NCBI GenBank assembly: GCA_937873665.1
Contig: CALMYW010000105.1
Location: 1 to 64,000 of the forward strand
DNA from: an uncultured Sphingorhabdus sp.
GTDB lineage: Bacteria > Pseudomonadota > Alphaproteobacteria > Sphingomonadales > Sphingomonadaceae
DNA: 64,000 bases
Direction: 5' to 3'
This document shows positions 50,110 through 59,250 of this stretch, piece by piece (within the stretch, counting starts at the first letter, position 1; each line of letters opens with the position of its first letter). A program made the translations under genes and the position numbers. Below the pieces are notes generated by a model. The model saw only the letters and a program-made list of their open reading frames with translations, was not told where the DNA came from and made no database searches.

Positions 50110-51096
50110 ATGGATTTCCTGTTCGATATGTTTTTGGGTACGCCGGTCTGGTTCTGGCTTGCCTTCATCGGCATTGTTGTTGCCTTGACCGCCTTTGACC
50201 TTGGTTTCCTGCACAAGGAAGATAAGGAAATGGGCATTAAGGAAAGCCTGAAGCTTTCCGCATTCTACATCGGCATCGCCTTGGCCTTCGGCCTGTGGGT
50301 CTGGTATGCCAAAGGCCCCGATCTGGGCATGAAATATTATACCGGCTTCTTCATCGAAAAGGCGCTGTCGATCGACAATGTCTTCGTGATCAGCCTGATT
50401 TTCACCTATTTCGCGATCCCAGCCAAATATCAGTACCGAGCCCTGCTTTGGGGCATCATCGCGGTGATTGTGTTGCGCGGCCTGATGATCGCGGCGGGTG
50501 CTGCACTGGTGCAGGAGTTCTACTGGACGCTCTATCTGTTCGCGGCCTTCCTGATCGCGACGGGTGTGAAGATGCTGTTCAGCGGCGATCAGGAAATGGA
50601 CGTGTCCAAAAATCCTGTCGTCAAGTTCATGAACAAGCATTTCCGCGTCACGCATGAGCTGCATGGCGAGAAGTTCCTCGTGAAGGTCCCTGATAGCAAG
50701 ACCGGCAAAATGGTCACCGCGATGACCCCGCTGTTGCTGGCGTTGATCGTTATCAATCTGGCGGACTTGGTATTCGCGGTGGATTCGGTACCGGCGATCT
50801 TTGCGATCACGACCGACACCTTCATCGTTTACACCTCGAACATCATGGCGATCCTTGGCCTGCGCGCGCTCTATTTCGCGCTGGCGGCGATGGTGCACCG
50901 TTTCCATTACCTCAAATATGCACTCGCGCTGGTGCTGGTGTTTATCGGGTCGAAGATTTTCATCTCCGACTTCCTGATCGGCGGCGACAAATTCCCGCCG
51001 GTAATCAGCCTGAGCGTGACCTTCGCGTTGATATTGGGCGGGATATTCTACTCGCTCTGGAAGACGAAGAGCGAGGACCAGCAAGCAGCGGCTTAA
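50110..51096 (+). CDS. TerC/Alx family membrane protein (probable Mn2+ exporter)
   Basis: 328 residues from ATG 50110 (MDFLFDMFLGTPVWFWLAFIG); the 70 extra residues possible upstream are not membrane-like. About nine spans are visible. The acidic family motifs are VALTAFDLGFLH, FIEKALSIDNVFVISLIF and INLADLVFAVDSVPAIFAIT. E. coli Alx and MntP-like TerC proteins export manganese. The 210-base upstream gap holds a CGCATGC/GCATGCG hairpin (about 50008-50026) but no clear yybP-ykoY riboswitch. Confidence 0.9.
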   Translation: MDFLFDMFLGTPVWFWLAFIGIVVALTAFDLGFLHKEDKEMGIKESLKLSAFYIGIALAFGLWVWYAKGPDLGMKYYTGFFIEKALSIDNVFVISLIFTYFAIPAKYQYRALLWGIIAVIVLRGLMIAAGAALVQEFYWTLYLFAAFLIATGVKMLFSGDQEMDVSKNPVVKFMNKHFRVTHELHGEKFLVKVPDSKTGKMVTAMTPLLLALIVINLADLVFAVDSVPAIFAITTDTFIVYTSNIMAILGLRALYFALAAMVHRFHYLKYALALVLVFIGSKIFISDFLIGGDKFPPVISLSVTFALILGGIFYSLWKTKSEDQQAAA

Positions 51097-51120
51097 ACCG
51101 ACCGGTTTCTCCCAGGGAAG

Positions 51121-51156
51121 ACCCCGTACCTTGAACAAGGGTGCGGGGTTTTCTTT
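51121..51156 (+). terminator. Terminator after terC
   Basis: ACCCCG-T-ACC-TTG pairs with CAA-GGGTGCGGGGT, with one bulge and one G-T pair, followed by TTTTCTTTT. It starts 24 bases after the stop. Confidence 0.8.
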
Positions 51157-51213
51157 TGGCCGGAGAAGGAAAAAGGCCTTGTGTCCCCTGCCCGCTCTCC
51201 CCAAATGGAGGGC

Positions 51214-51789
51214 ATGATTATCGAGACCGAACTGACGCCGAATCCGGCCACAATCAAATTCCTGCCCGGACGCATCGTAATGGATGCCGGAACCCGCGAT
51301 TTTGCCGACCATGAAGAGGCGGAAGCTTCTCCACTCGCCGAAGCCTTGTTTGGCCTTGGCGATGTGACCGGTGTCTTTTTCGGTCGCGAATTTATCTCGG
51401 TAACCGCTGCCCCCGGCGTCAGCTGGGCCGACCTGAAGCCCGATGTGCTGTCGATCCTGCTCGATCATTTCTCGGCCGACATGCCGTTGTTCCATGCGCC
51501 CAAGGCCGGTTTCTCGGTTCCCGCAGCGGATGACGAATATCCGCTCGACGACCCCGCCGACGCAGAAATTGTCGACCAGATCAAGGAACTGATCGAAACC
51601 CGCGTCCGTCCCGCGGTCGCCAATGATGGCGGCGATATTGTCTATCGCGGTTTCCAGCGCGGCGTCGTTTTCCTGCAGATGCAAGGGGCCTGTTCGGGCT
51701 GCCCTTCATCGAGCGCGACGCTGAAAAATGGCATCGAACAGCTTTTGAAACATTATGTGCCCGAAGTGACCGAAGTCCGCGCGGCCTGA
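51214..51789 (+). CDS. nfuA: NifU-like Fe-S cluster carrier
   Basis: 191 residues from ATG 51214 (MIIETELTPNPATIKFLPGRIV). GTG 51181, which has AAGG at a good distance, would add 11 residues and may be the true start. The N-terminal Nfu-N domain is followed by the NifU C-terminal domain with VRPAVANDGGDIVYRGFQRGVVFLQMQGACSGCPSSSATLKNGIEQLLKHYVPEV; the C-x-x-C that bridges a 4Fe-4S cluster is CSGC. It passes clusters to target enzymes. Confidence 0.94.
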   Translation: MIIETELTPNPATIKFLPGRIVMDAGTRDFADHEEAEASPLAEALFGLGDVTGVFFGREFISVTAAPGVSWADLKPDVLSILLDHFSADMPLFHAPKAGFSVPAADDEYPLDDPADAEIVDQIKELIETRVRPAVANDGGDIVYRGFQRGVVFLQMQGACSGCPSSSATLKNGIEQLLKHYVPEVTEVRAA

Positions 51790-51813
51790 CAACTTACCAA
51801 CTGGGGAACCAAT

Positions 51814-52410
51814 ATGCCGATCAATCAGCCGCTGGGCGATGCCGCGCTCGACCAGCTTTTCCGCACCGCTCGCACCTATAATGGCTATCTCGACACGCCG
51901 GTGTCGAACGACCAGTTGGAAGCGGTGTGGGAGCTGATGAAGTACGGTCCGACTTCGGCCAACTGCCTGCCCGCGCGCATTGTCTGGTGCGTCAGCGATG
52001 AATCGAAGCAAAAGCTTGCGGCGCTTGCCATGCCCGCCAATGGCGAGAAAATCCTGCAGGCACCTGCAACCGCGATCATTGGCATGGACATGGAATTCTA
52101 CGAAAACCTGCCCGAACTGTTCCCGCATACCGATGCACGCAGCTGGTTCGTCGGAAATGATGCGCTGATCGAAAAAACCGCGTTCCGCAACAGCAGCCTT
52201 CAGGGCGGCTATTTCATTCTCGCCGCGCGTGCGCTCGGGTTGGATACCGGTGCGATGTCGGGTTTCAACAATGATGCGGTAGACGCCGAGTTCTTTGCCG
52301 GCACCAAGGTGAAATCGAACTTCATCTCGACCATCGGCTATGGCGACCCGGCGACAATCTTCGAACGCAGCCCGCGTCCGGAATTTGCCCGCTTTAACAA
52401 GATCGTCTGA
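51814..52410 (+). CDS. Malonic semialdehyde reductase / RutE-type nitroreductase family
   Basis: A 198-residue protein close to RutE by pattern: MPINQPLGDAALDQLFRTARTYNGYLDTPVSNDQLEAVWELMKYGPTSANCLPARIVW, RNSSLQGGYFILAARALGLDTGAMSGFNNDAVDAEFF, and the C-terminal TIGYGDPATIFERSPR. In E. coli RutE reduces malonic semialdehyde from uracil breakdown; no other rut gene is near, so another small aldehyde or enone may be used here. It follows nfuA by 24 bases. Confidence 0.88.
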   Translation: MPINQPLGDAALDQLFRTARTYNGYLDTPVSNDQLEAVWELMKYGPTSANCLPARIVWCVSDESKQKLAALAMPANGEKILQAPATAIIGMDMEFYENLPELFPHTDARSWFVGNDALIEKTAFRNSSLQGGYFILAARALGLDTGAMSGFNNDAVDAEFFAGTKVKSNFISTIGYGDPATIFERSPRPEFARFNKIV

Positions 52411-52428
52411 TCGTCTACGCGACGTCGC

Positions 52429-53046
52429 GTGAGACGGCTGGTTATCGACACTGCATCGCGCGCCTGCTCGGTTGCGCTCTTTGAAGGCACTGAGTGCATC
52501 GACGCGCGCCATGAAGTGATCGGGCGCGGCCATGCCGAGCGGCTGGTGCCGATGATTGCTGAACTCCCTGAAAAGGGGCTGGCCGATATTATCTCGGTAA
52601 ATGTCGGACCGGGCAGCTTCACCGGTATCCGCGTTGGCCTGTCTGCCGCCAAAGCTCTGGGATTGGCATGGAATGTCGATTGCGAAGGCTATAATAGCCT
52701 GGCCATGCTTGCCGCAATTGCGCTCGACAAAATCGGAAACGCCGAACCGATAGATGTCGCCATCCACGGTGGCCATGGTGAATTGTTTTTCCAGTCTTTC
52801 GATGCCGTGGGTTCAGCGATTGCTGATGCTTGTTCCTTATTACCTGAAGCGGCAGCCCTAAGGTCCAAGGCCAACTATATTGTTGGCGATGCTGCAGCCG
52901 CTTTGATTGACATACGTGAAGCAGGCATTGCGGTAGAGGCTGTCTCTGACGCTCGCTTTTGGCCTGCCATCGCCCATCTTCCAACGCTCGCGCCTTCCGC
53001 CGCTTATGTGCGCGGCCCGGACGCAAAATTACCGACGGCCCGATGA
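52429..53046 (+). CDS. tsaB: tRNA threonylcarbamoyladenosine biosynthesis protein TsaB
   Basis: A 205-residue protein with GTG start at 52429. VIDTASRACSVALFEG, GHAERLVPMIAELPEKGLADIISVNVGPGSFTGIRVGLSAAKALGLAW and the following Ala-rich region match TsaB, the partner that activates TsaD in the t6A modification of tRNAs reading ANN codons. Its stop overlaps the rimI start (ATGA), a link seen in many bacteria. Confidence 0.93.
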   Translation: MRRLVIDTASRACSVALFEGTECIDARHEVIGRGHAERLVPMIAELPEKGLADIISVNVGPGSFTGIRVGLSAAKALGLAWNVDCEGYNSLAMLAAIALDKIGNAEPIDVAIHGGHGELFFQSFDAVGSAIADACSLLPEAAALRSKANYIVGDAAAALIDIREAGIAVEAVSDARFWPAIAHLPTLAPSAAYVRGPDAKLPTAR

Positions 53047-53504
53047 CAGATATCTCCATCATCACGGGCGACGCCAGCGACATTGCTGCGATAATGCCCG
53101 TCATGAACAGTGCTTTTGATCCGAAATATGGAGAAGCGTGGACAGCGGCCCAATGCCTTTCACTATTAGCCTTGCCCCAAACCAGCATATTGCTGGCGGA
53201 GCAAAGCGGCAAAATTGCAGGATTTGCCCTCACCCGTTGGGTTTGTGATGAAGAAGAATTGTTGATGATCGGGGTCGCACCGGAACATCAGCGCAAAGGC
53301 ATAGCGCGCGCTCTCTTGGCGCATATTGTTGATCAAGCAAGACAGGCTGGGCGCAACCGCATTTTCCTCGAAGTACGGTCAAACAACAGCGCACTGCTCT
53401 TCTATCAGAACCACGGCTTCGAACGCTGCGGAACCCGGAAGTCTTACTACAGAGGTATCAACGGTGATCGCTTCGATGCGAGCACCATGGCATTGAACTT
53501 TTGA
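53043..53504 (+). CDS. rimI: Ribosomal-protein-alanine N-acetyltransferase RimI (GNAT)
   Basis: 153 residues from ATG 53043, overlapping the tsaB stop by four bases. GNAT motif A is present (LLMIGVAPEHQRKGIARALLAHIVDQARQAGRNRIFLEVRSNNSALLFYQNHGFERCGTRKSYYR), including the Q/R-x-x-G-x-A acetyl-CoA loop. RimI acetylates the N-terminus of bS18 in E. coli; the rpsR gene is also in this window. Placement next to tsaB supports the assignment. Confidence 0.93.
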   Translation: MTDISIITGDASDIAAIMPVMNSAFDPKYGEAWTAAQCLSLLALPQTSILLAEQSGKIAGFALTRWVCDEEELLMIGVAPEHQRKGIARALLAHIVDQARQAGRNRIFLEVRSNNSALLFYQNHGFERCGTRKSYYRGINGDRFDASTMALNF

Positions 53505-53637
53505 TATACTTTCAACCCGAATGATGATTTGGACTGAATTGGGAAAATTTCTCTGTGAAATTTATTGATAATGAACAGTTGAGATGCTTTAATAACATTG
53601 CTGTCAAAAACAAAATACCGGGTAAGGGAGAATATAT

Positions 53638-54072
53638 ATGGCTGAAGATAGCAATGACACGAATGAAATGCTGATCACGCTCACCGCAGATATTGTGGCG
53701 GCGCATGTCAGCAACAATACGGTGGCGGTTTCTGATTTGCCGACCTTGATTTCCAATATCCATGGCGCACTAGCCGGCCTGTCTGCGGGCGCTGCTGCAC
53801 CTGCAGTGGCACTTGAACCTGCCGTTCCGATCCGTTCTTCTGTAAAGCGCGATTATATCGTCTGCCTTGAAGACGGCAAGAAACTGAAAATGCTCAAGCG
53901 CCACCTGATGACACATTATGGCATGACGCCGGATGACTATCGTGCAAAGTGGGGTCTGGCAGCGGACTATCCGATGGTTGCCCCGGCCTATGCCGAACAG
54001 CGTCGCGACCTTGCAAAGGCAATCGGCCTGGGCCGTGCACCGGGTTCTGGCCGCAAAAAGAAAGTGAAATAG
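53638..54072 (+). CDS. mucR: MucR/Ros-type regulator with a Cys-to-Asp change in the zinc site
   Basis: A 144-residue protein, ATG 53638 with GGGAGAA upstream. The C-terminal DNA-binding domain reads [34 protein letters not shown] and ends in basic GRKKKVK. In Ros the zinc ligands are C-x-x-C...H...H; here the second Cys is Asp. Ros-like proteins that fold without zinc are known from Mesorhizobium, so this one may also lack or loosely bind zinc. These are H-NS-like global regulators binding AT-rich DNA. The 133 bases upstream are strikingly AT-rich, as expected for self-regulation. Confidence 0.92.
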   Translation: MAEDSNDTNEMLITLTADIVAAHVSNNTVAVSDLPTLISNIHGALAGLSAGAAAPAVALEPAVPIRSSVKRDYIVCLEDGKKLKMLKRHLMTHYGMTPDDYRAKWGLAADYPMVAPAYAEQRRDLAKAIGLGRAPGSGRKKKVK

Positions 54073-54096
54073 TCTTTCACTCAAAGCGGAATTGAT

Positions 54097-54130
54097 GAAA
54101 GGGCCGGTCTGGTGTGGACTGGCCCTTTTC
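54097..54130 (+). terminator. Terminator after mucR
   Basis: GAAAGGGCCGGTC and GACTGGCCCTTTTC can pair across a short loop, ending in a TTTTC tract. It stands 24 bases after the mucR stop and just before fur. Confidence 0.75.
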
Positions 54131-54166
54131 ATTGACGAATCCCCGCGCGACACTAAATACCGTAAC

Positions 54167-54589
54167 ATGGAATCCCGGATTGACCTTGAAGCGCTGTGCG
54201 CCGAACGCGGCCTGCGCATTACCGACCAGCGGCGCGTAATCGCGCGCGTCATATCCGATGCAGACGATCATCCCGATGTCGAAGAACTCTATCGCCGCGC
54301 ATCTGCGATAGACGCAAAGATTTCGATTGCGACCGTTTACCGCACGGTCCGCCTGTTCGAAGAAGCAGGCATTCTCGACCGCCATGATTTTGGCGACGGG
54401 CGCGCGCGCTATGAGGCATCGCCGGAGGCGCATCACGACCATTTGATCGACGTCGAAACCGGCAAAGTCATCGAGTTTGTCGATCCGGAACTTGAGGCGT
54501 TGCAAAAAGTGATAGCGGAAAAGCTGGGTTATCGCTTAGTCGACCACCGTATGGAGCTATACGGCGTTGCACTCAGCCGCGACGATTAA
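54167..54589 (+). CDS. fur: Ferric uptake regulator family protein
   Basis: 140 residues from ATG 54167. The winged-helix domain (LRITDQRRVIARVISDADDHPDVEELYRRASAIDAKISIATVYRTVRLFEEAGILDRHDFGDGRARYE) is followed by the metal site EASPEAHHDHLIDVETGKVIEFVDPELEALQ. No C-x-x-C structural zinc pairs are present. It could be Fur (iron) or the manganese-responsive Mur variant found in Alphaproteobacteria; the sequence does not settle this. Its 3' end overlaps the acyltransferase gene. Confidence 0.93.
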   Translation: MESRIDLEALCAERGLRITDQRRVIARVISDADDHPDVEELYRRASAIDAKISIATVYRTVRLFEEAGILDRHDFGDGRARYEASPEAHHDHLIDVETGKVIEFVDPELEALQKVIAEKLGYRLVDHRMELYGVALSRDD

Positions 54590-55361
54590 GCAGCGCAACC
54601 CGATCGGCCTGATTTTCGGGCAGATCCTGTTTGGCGCGCGCCTGTTGCTGATGGCCGCATCGCTTCTGGTCGGGCTGCTCCTCCACAATATCTGGCGCCT
54701 GTTTCGCCAGCCATCACCCTGGCCACGACTTTTCCTGCTGTCGATTAGCTGGACCGCCGGTATTGCGACCGCAACCAGCGGTCAGCGCATCCGAAAAAAT
54801 GTCTTCTACGCAGCAAACCATCATAGCTGGATCGATATTCCAGTGATTTCTGGCGTCACCGGCTGCACCTTTGTCGCCAATGACGGGATCGAAAAATGGC
54901 CGCTGATCGGCTGGCTGTGCACGATCAACAACACTATCTTTGTCAGCCGCGAAAACCGTTTGAGCGTCGGCGATCAGGTCGACGATTTGCGCGAAGCGAT
55001 GAGCGGCGAGCAACCTGTCACGATCTTCCCCGAAGGCACCACGCATGATGGCTCCGGCTTGCTCCCCTTCAAACCCTCGCTTTTTGCCGCGCTTGTTCCG
55101 CCTCCTGAAGGCATGATGGTGCAGCCGGTATTCCTCACCTATGGCGAACATACGCGTCGCCTATCCTGGGTGGGCGAAGAGGGCATTGTCGAAAATTTCT
55201 GGCGGATCATGACCTATGTGATGCCCGTCACCGCGACACTCCATTTTCTGGAACCGTTCGATCCATCCCACTACCCCGATCGCAAGGCGATTTCGGCGGA
55301 AGTGCGGCATCGCATCACGGAGGCAATGCAGGCTGGCGACCACTATAGGCGCGATGTATAG
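54567..55361 (+). CDS. plsC: 1-acylglycerol-3-phosphate acyltransferase (PlsC-like)
   Basis: Up to 264 residues with a TTG start at 54567 overlapping fur by 23 bases; a later start is possible because the N-terminus is variable in the family. Membrane segment at about 15-42. The acyltransferase motifs are AANHHSWIDIPVI (H-x4-D) near 84 and TIFPEGTTHDGSGLLPFKPSLF near 152. It adds the second acyl chain in phospholipid synthesis, or acts on other lysolipids. Confidence 0.9.
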   Translation: MHSAATIKQRNPIGLIFGQILFGARLLLMAASLLVGLLLHNIWRLFRQPSPWPRLFLLSISWTAGIATATSGQRIRKNVFYAANHHSWIDIPVISGVTGCTFVANDGIEKWPLIGWLCTINNTIFVSRENRLSVGDQVDDLREAMSGEQPVTIFPEGTTHDGSGLLPFKPSLFAALVPPPEGMMVQPVFLTYGEHTRRLSWVGEEGIVENFWRIMTYVMPVTATLHFLEPFDPSHYPDRKAISAEVRHRITEAMQAGDHYRRDV

Positions 55362-55370
55362 CGCCGCTCC

Positions 55371-56687
55371 ATGAGCAACGAGTCGCCCAAGACCTTTCAC
55401 GTCAAAAATTACGGCTGCCAGATGAACGTCTATGATGGCGAGCGCATGGCAGAGATGTTTGCCGCGCGCGGCATGGAGGCGTCGGACAAGGAGGATGCCG
55501 ACCTTGTCATCCTCAATACCTGCCATATCCGTGAGAAAGCGGCCGAGAAAGTCTATTCCGAAATCGGTCGGCTGCGCCGCAAGGATGGCAGTTCGCCGGT
55601 GATCGCCGTGGCTGGCTGTGTCGCGCAGGCCGAAGGCGGAGAAATCAGCCGCCGCGCCAGCGAAGTTGACATCGTCGTCGGCCCACAGGCGTATCACAAA
55701 CTGCCCGACATGGTTGCTGCCGTCGCCAAGGGCGAAAGCACGGTTGACCTGGGCTTGCCCGGGCTCGACAAGTTCGCCGCCCTGCCCAAGCGCCGCAAGA
55801 CCGGACCAACCGCCTTCCTGACCGTGCAGGAAGGCTGCGACAAATTCTGCACCTATTGTGTGGTGCCCTATACGCGCGGCGCTGAAATCAGCCGTCCCTT
55901 CGCCGAACTGGTCGATGAAGCCAAAGCGCTGGTCGATGCGGGGGCGAAGGAAATCACCCTGCTGGGCCAGAATGTGAACGCTTGGGGTGATGGTGAACAG
56001 GATCTGGGAACATTGATCCGCGCGCTCGACCGAATCGATGGCTTGCACCGCATCCGCTATATGACCAGTCATCCCAACGACATGACCGACGGGCTGATTG
56101 CCGCGCATGGCGATGTCGAAAAGCTGATGCCTTATCTGCACCTCCCGGTGCAGGCGGGCAATGACCGCATATTGAAAGCCATGAACCGCAGCCACAGCCG
56201 TGAGAGTTATTTGCGGATCATCGAAAAGGTGCGCGCGGTACGCCCCGATATCGCGCTGTCTGGCGATTTCATCGTTGGCTTCCCCGGCGAGACCGACGCC
56301 GAGTTTGAAGACACGCTGAGCATCGTGCGCGAGACAGTCTATTCCTACGCATACTCTTTCAAATACAGCCCCCGCCCGGGCACGCCTGCCGCAACGATGG
56401 ACGGACAGATTGCGCCCGAAGTGGCGGACGAACGGCTGCAAAGGCTGCAGGCATTGATCAGCGAGCAGCAGGCGGCTTTCAACCGCGGCACTCTAGGCAA
56501 ACGCACATCGGTGTTGCTCGAAAAGCCCGGCAAGCTCGAAGGCCAGCTGATTGGCAAGTCGCCCTGGCTACAATCTGTGCATATCTTGGCACCGGGGCTT
56601 TCCATCGGCGATATTGTCGATGTAGATATAGTCGAAGCCGGTCCACTGAGTCTCAAGGGAGAGTTATTGATGCAGGTCGCAGCCTGA
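55371..56687 (+). CDS. miaB: tRNA-2-methylthio-N6-dimethylallyladenosine synthase
   Basis: A 438-residue methylthiotransferase. N-terminal cluster Cys: [17 protein letters not shown] and AGCVAQAEG. Radical SAM motif [25 protein letters not shown] domain at the C-terminus ([31 protein letters not shown]). It methylthiolates i6A37 in tRNAs reading UNN codons. phoH starts directly after its stop. Confidence 0.96.
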   Translation: MSNESPKTFHVKNYGCQMNVYDGERMAEMFAARGMEASDKEDADLVILNTCHIREKAAEKVYSEIGRLRRKDGSSPVIAVAGCVAQAEGGEISRRASEVDIVVGPQAYHKLPDMVAAVAKGESTVDLGLPGLDKFAALPKRRKTGPTAFLTVQEGCDKFCTYCVVPYTRGAEISRPFAELVDEAKALVDAGAKEITLLGQNVNAWGDGEQDLGTLIRALDRIDGLHRIRYMTSHPNDMTDGLIAAHGDVEKLMPYLHLPVQAGNDRILKAMNRSHSRESYLRIIEKVRAVRPDIALSGDFIVGFPGETDAEFEDTLSIVRETVYSYAYSFKYSPRPGTPAATMDGQIAPEVADERLQRLQALISEQQAAFNRGTLGKRTSVLLEKPGKLEGQLIGKSPWLQSVHILAPGLSIGDIVDVDIVEAGPLSLKGELLMQVAA

Positions 56688-57683
56688 ATGGCGAAAAAAG
56701 CCCAAGCGCAAGCCGGCGATATGTCGCGGCTCGAAATCACCTTCGACCGCCCGCACCTCATCAATACCGTATTCGGCGAATTTGATCGCAATTTGGTCGC
56801 CATTGAGAACCGGCTGGGAGTCTATATTTCAGCGCGCGGCAACCGGGTGCAGATTGAGGGCGAGGCAGGAGCAATCGCCCGCGCCCGCGATGTCCTGAAC
56901 GATATTTACAGCCGCGTGATGCGCGGCGAGGAGATTGACCCTGAAGCTGTGCAAGCGATCATTTCGATGAGCGCCGAACCGACACTCGACGGTATTGTCC
57001 GCAAGGATGCCGACGGCGCCCCCGAGGTGATGATCCGCACCCGCAAGAAAACGCTGGTGCCGCGATCGGCCACGCAGGTGCCCTATATGCACGCGCTGGC
57101 GCGCGACGAGATTATCTTCGCGCTCGGCCCGGCAGGAACGGGCAAGACCTATCTTGCGGTGGCGCAGGCGGTAGCGATGCTGATTACCGGGGCGGTTGAC
57201 CGGCTCATCCTGTCACGCCCTGCGGTTGAAGCGGGCGAACGGCTGGGCTTCCTTCCCGGCGACATGAAGGAAAAGGTCGATCCCTATCTCCGCCCGATTT
57301 ACGACGCGCTGCATGACACTTTGCCGGTCGAGCAGGTCGAGCGGCGGATCGCCAGCGGTGAGATTGAAATCGCCCCCCTCGCGTTCATGCGCGGGCGCAC
57401 GCTTTCCAACGCCTTCATCATCCTCGACGAGGCGCAGAACACCACGCCTGCGCAGATGAAGATGTTCCTCACCCGTTTTGGCATGGACAGCCGCATGGTG
57501 ATCTGCGGCGACCCCAATCAGGTCGATATTCCCGGTGGCGCGACCTATTCGGGGCTGAATGATGCAGTGCAGCGGCTCGAAGGCGTCGAAGGCATAACCA
57601 CCATCCGCTTCAACAGCAGCGACGTTGTCCGCCACCCGCTGGTCGGTCGCATTGTCGATGCTTATGAGGGGCCAAATGCTTGA
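56688..57683 (+). CDS. phoH: PhoH-like ATPase
   Basis: A 331-residue PhoH family protein, ATG immediately after the miaB stop. It has an N-terminal KH-like region ([31 protein letters not shown]), the P-loop [58 protein letters not shown], and [23 protein letters not shown] (Walker B). It is linked to RNA metabolism with YbeY, whose gene overlaps its end by eight bases. Confidence 0.95.
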   Translation: MAKKAQAQAGDMSRLEITFDRPHLINTVFGEFDRNLVAIENRLGVYISARGNRVQIEGEAGAIARARDVLNDIYSRVMRGEEIDPEAVQAIISMSAEPTLDGIVRKDADGAPEVMIRTRKKTLVPRSATQVPYMHALARDEIIFALGPAGTGKTYLAVAQAVAMLITGAVDRLILSRPAVEAGERLGFLPGDMKEKVDPYLRPIYDALHDTLPVEQVERRIASGEIEIAPLAFMRGRTLSNAFIILDEAQNTTPAQMKMFLTRFGMDSRMVICGDPNQVDIPGGATYSGLNDAVQRLEGVEGITTIRFNSSDVVRHPLVGRIVDAYEGPNA

Positions 57684-58266
57684 GGTCGACATCGACCGGA
57701 CGCGCGATTGGGATGGCCAGATTGACTGGGATCGAATAGCGGAAGACGCAGTAAAGGCAGCTTTTTCAGTATCATCGCATGGCGATTTGGCGGATGCGCC
57801 TTTCAAAATGTCGATCAGCATACAACTGTCGGATGATCAAGAAGTGCATGAACTCAATCGTAATTGGCGGGGTAAGGACAAGCCCACCAATGTGCTGAGT
57901 TTTCCGATGCTCGAATCCGACGAACTGGCAGCGTTGCTTTCTCCCCTCCCCTTCAGGGGAGGGGTCGGGGGTGGGGCTGCTCAGCCCTTGCGCGACATCG
58001 GACAGCCCCACCCCAACCCCTCCCCTGAAGGGGAGGGGCTAGAAGTGCTGCTCGGTGATATGATATTGGCCTATGGTGTCTGCGCATCCGAAGCCGAGGA
58101 CAAGGCCATCCCGCTGACGCGGCACGTAAGCCACCTGATCGTCCACGGCACGCTGCACCTTCTAGGGCTCGACCATATCGATGAAGCAGAGGCCGAGCAT
58201 ATGGAGGCACTGGAGGTAAAAGCGCTTGCATCGCTGGGCATCGCCAATCCATATAGCGACCATTGA
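57676..58266 (+). CDS. ybeY: Endoribonuclease YbeY with an in-frame repeat-encoded insert
   Basis: 196 residues from ATG 57676, against about 155-165 in usual alphaproteobacterial YbeY. The start is typical (VDIDRTRDW...), then KPTNVLSFPMLES. The metal motif near the end is complete: HLIVHGTLHLLGLDH (H-x3-H-x5-H). Between LSFPMLESDELAALL and LLGDMILAYG lies an extra segment, PLPFRGGVGGG...QPHPNPSPEGEG, encoded by a 96-bp inverted repeat. Since 96 is a multiple of three, the frame is kept and the protein is probably still active. YbeY matures 16S rRNA. Confidence 0.93.
   Translation: MLEVDIDRTRDWDGQIDWDRIAEDAVKAAFSVSSHGDLADAPFKMSISIQLSDDQEVHELNRNWRGKDKPTNVLSFPMLESDELAALLSPLPFRGGVGGGAAQPLRDIGQPHPNPSPEGEGLEVLLGDMILAYGVCASEAEDKAIPLTRHVSHLIVHGTLHLLGLDHIDEAEAEHMEALEVKALASLGIANPYSDH
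57943..58038. repeat. Inverted-repeat element inside ybeY (family I variant)
   Basis: A 22-bp palindrome (CCCCTCCCCTT mirrored by CAGGGGAGGGG, 57943-57964) and its inverted partner (58017-58038) flank GGGTGGGGCTG/CAGCCCCACCCC. The design is that of the family I elements at 11455 and 47668, with TTCA/TGAA in place of the GCTTGC centre. It is exactly 96 bases, so it codes for 32 in-frame residues in YbeY. Confidence 0.88.
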
Positions 58267-58295
58267 AAACAGCCGGAGGCAGCATAGCCAACCCC

Positions 58296-59231
58296 ATGAC
58301 GGAGGGCGATAGTAGTAGCGGTTTACGACCCCGCAAGGACGAAACCGAGGAAGGACGAATATGGCAGCGGCTGAAGTCGCTTCTATTCGGACGCAATCAT
58401 GAGCCGACGCTGCGCGAGCAGCTCGAAGAAAAAATCGCTGAACATGAAGAAGATGTAGAGGAAGGCGACGCTCCTGAAGACGAGGGCGACCTGTCAGCTC
58501 CCGAGCGTCTGATGCTGCGCAACCTGCTCCATTTCTCGGAAAACCGCGTCGATGATGTCATGGTGCCGCGCAGCGACATTCTTGGCCTGCGCGAGGATGC
58601 CAGTTTCGACGAAGCGGTCGCCGCCTTTGCCGAACATGGCCATAGCCGCATGCCGGTTTACAAGGACACGCTCGATAACATCACCGGCATGATCCATGTG
58701 AAGGATATCTTTGCCGTACTGGCTGAGGGCAAGGAAAAACCTGACAGTCTGGAGGCTTTCATCCGCCAGCCGCGCTATGTGCCGCAAAGCATGGGGGCTA
58801 TCGAGCTGCTCGACGAAATGCGTCGGACGCGGACGCACCTCGCAATCGTGATCGACGAATATTCAGGCACCGAAGGCCTAGTGACAATCGAAGATCTGGT
58901 CGAGGAAATTGTCGGCGAGATCGAAGACGAGCATGACGATGAACCGGAGGCGCTGTTCACCGAGACCGCGCCGGGTATCTGGGAAGCAGATGCGCGCACG
59001 GAACTGGACGACCTTGCCGAAGCCCTCGACGAAAAACTCGCGGATGTGGACGAGGATGTCGACACCATTGGCGGCCTGGCCTTTGTGATTGCCGGACAGG
59101 TTCCCAACATCGGCGACATATTGGTCCACGAGGAAAGCGACTGGAAGATCGAGATACTCGAAGGCGATGATCGCCGGGTGACGCGTGTGCGGCTATATCG
59201 GCCGGAGGTGGTTGGCGCGGCGGCGGGGTAA
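58296..59231 (+). CDS. CorC/HlyC-type CBS domain protein
   Basis: 311 residues from ATG 58296 (MTEGDSSSG); a TTG at 58263 overlapping the ybeY stop is an alternative. An acidic N-terminus leads to two CBS domains (RVDDVMVPRSDILGLREDASFDEAVAAFAEHGHSRMPVYKDTLDNITGMIHVKDIF and the following repeat with VIDEYSGTEGLVTIEDLVEEIVGEIEDEHDDE), then a CorC_HlyC transporter-associated domain (IWEADARTELDDLAEALDEKL...). It is soluble; homologs are linked to Mg2+/Co2+ efflux. The position after ybeY is conserved in Alphaproteobacteria. Confidence 0.92.
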   Translation: MTEGDSSSGLRPRKDETEEGRIWQRLKSLLFGRNHEPTLREQLEEKIAEHEEDVEEGDAPEDEGDLSAPERLMLRNLLHFSENRVDDVMVPRSDILGLREDASFDEAVAAFAEHGHSRMPVYKDTLDNITGMIHVKDIFAVLAEGKEKPDSLEAFIRQPRYVPQSMGAIELLDEMRRTRTHLAIVIDEYSGTEGLVTIEDLVEEIVGEIEDEHDDEPEALFTETAPGIWEADARTELDDLAEALDEKLADVDEDVDTIGGLAFVIAGQVPNIGDILVHEESDWKIEILEGDDRRVTRVRLYRPEVVGAAAG

Positions 59232-59250
59232 CTAACCCTTTCCAGCTATC

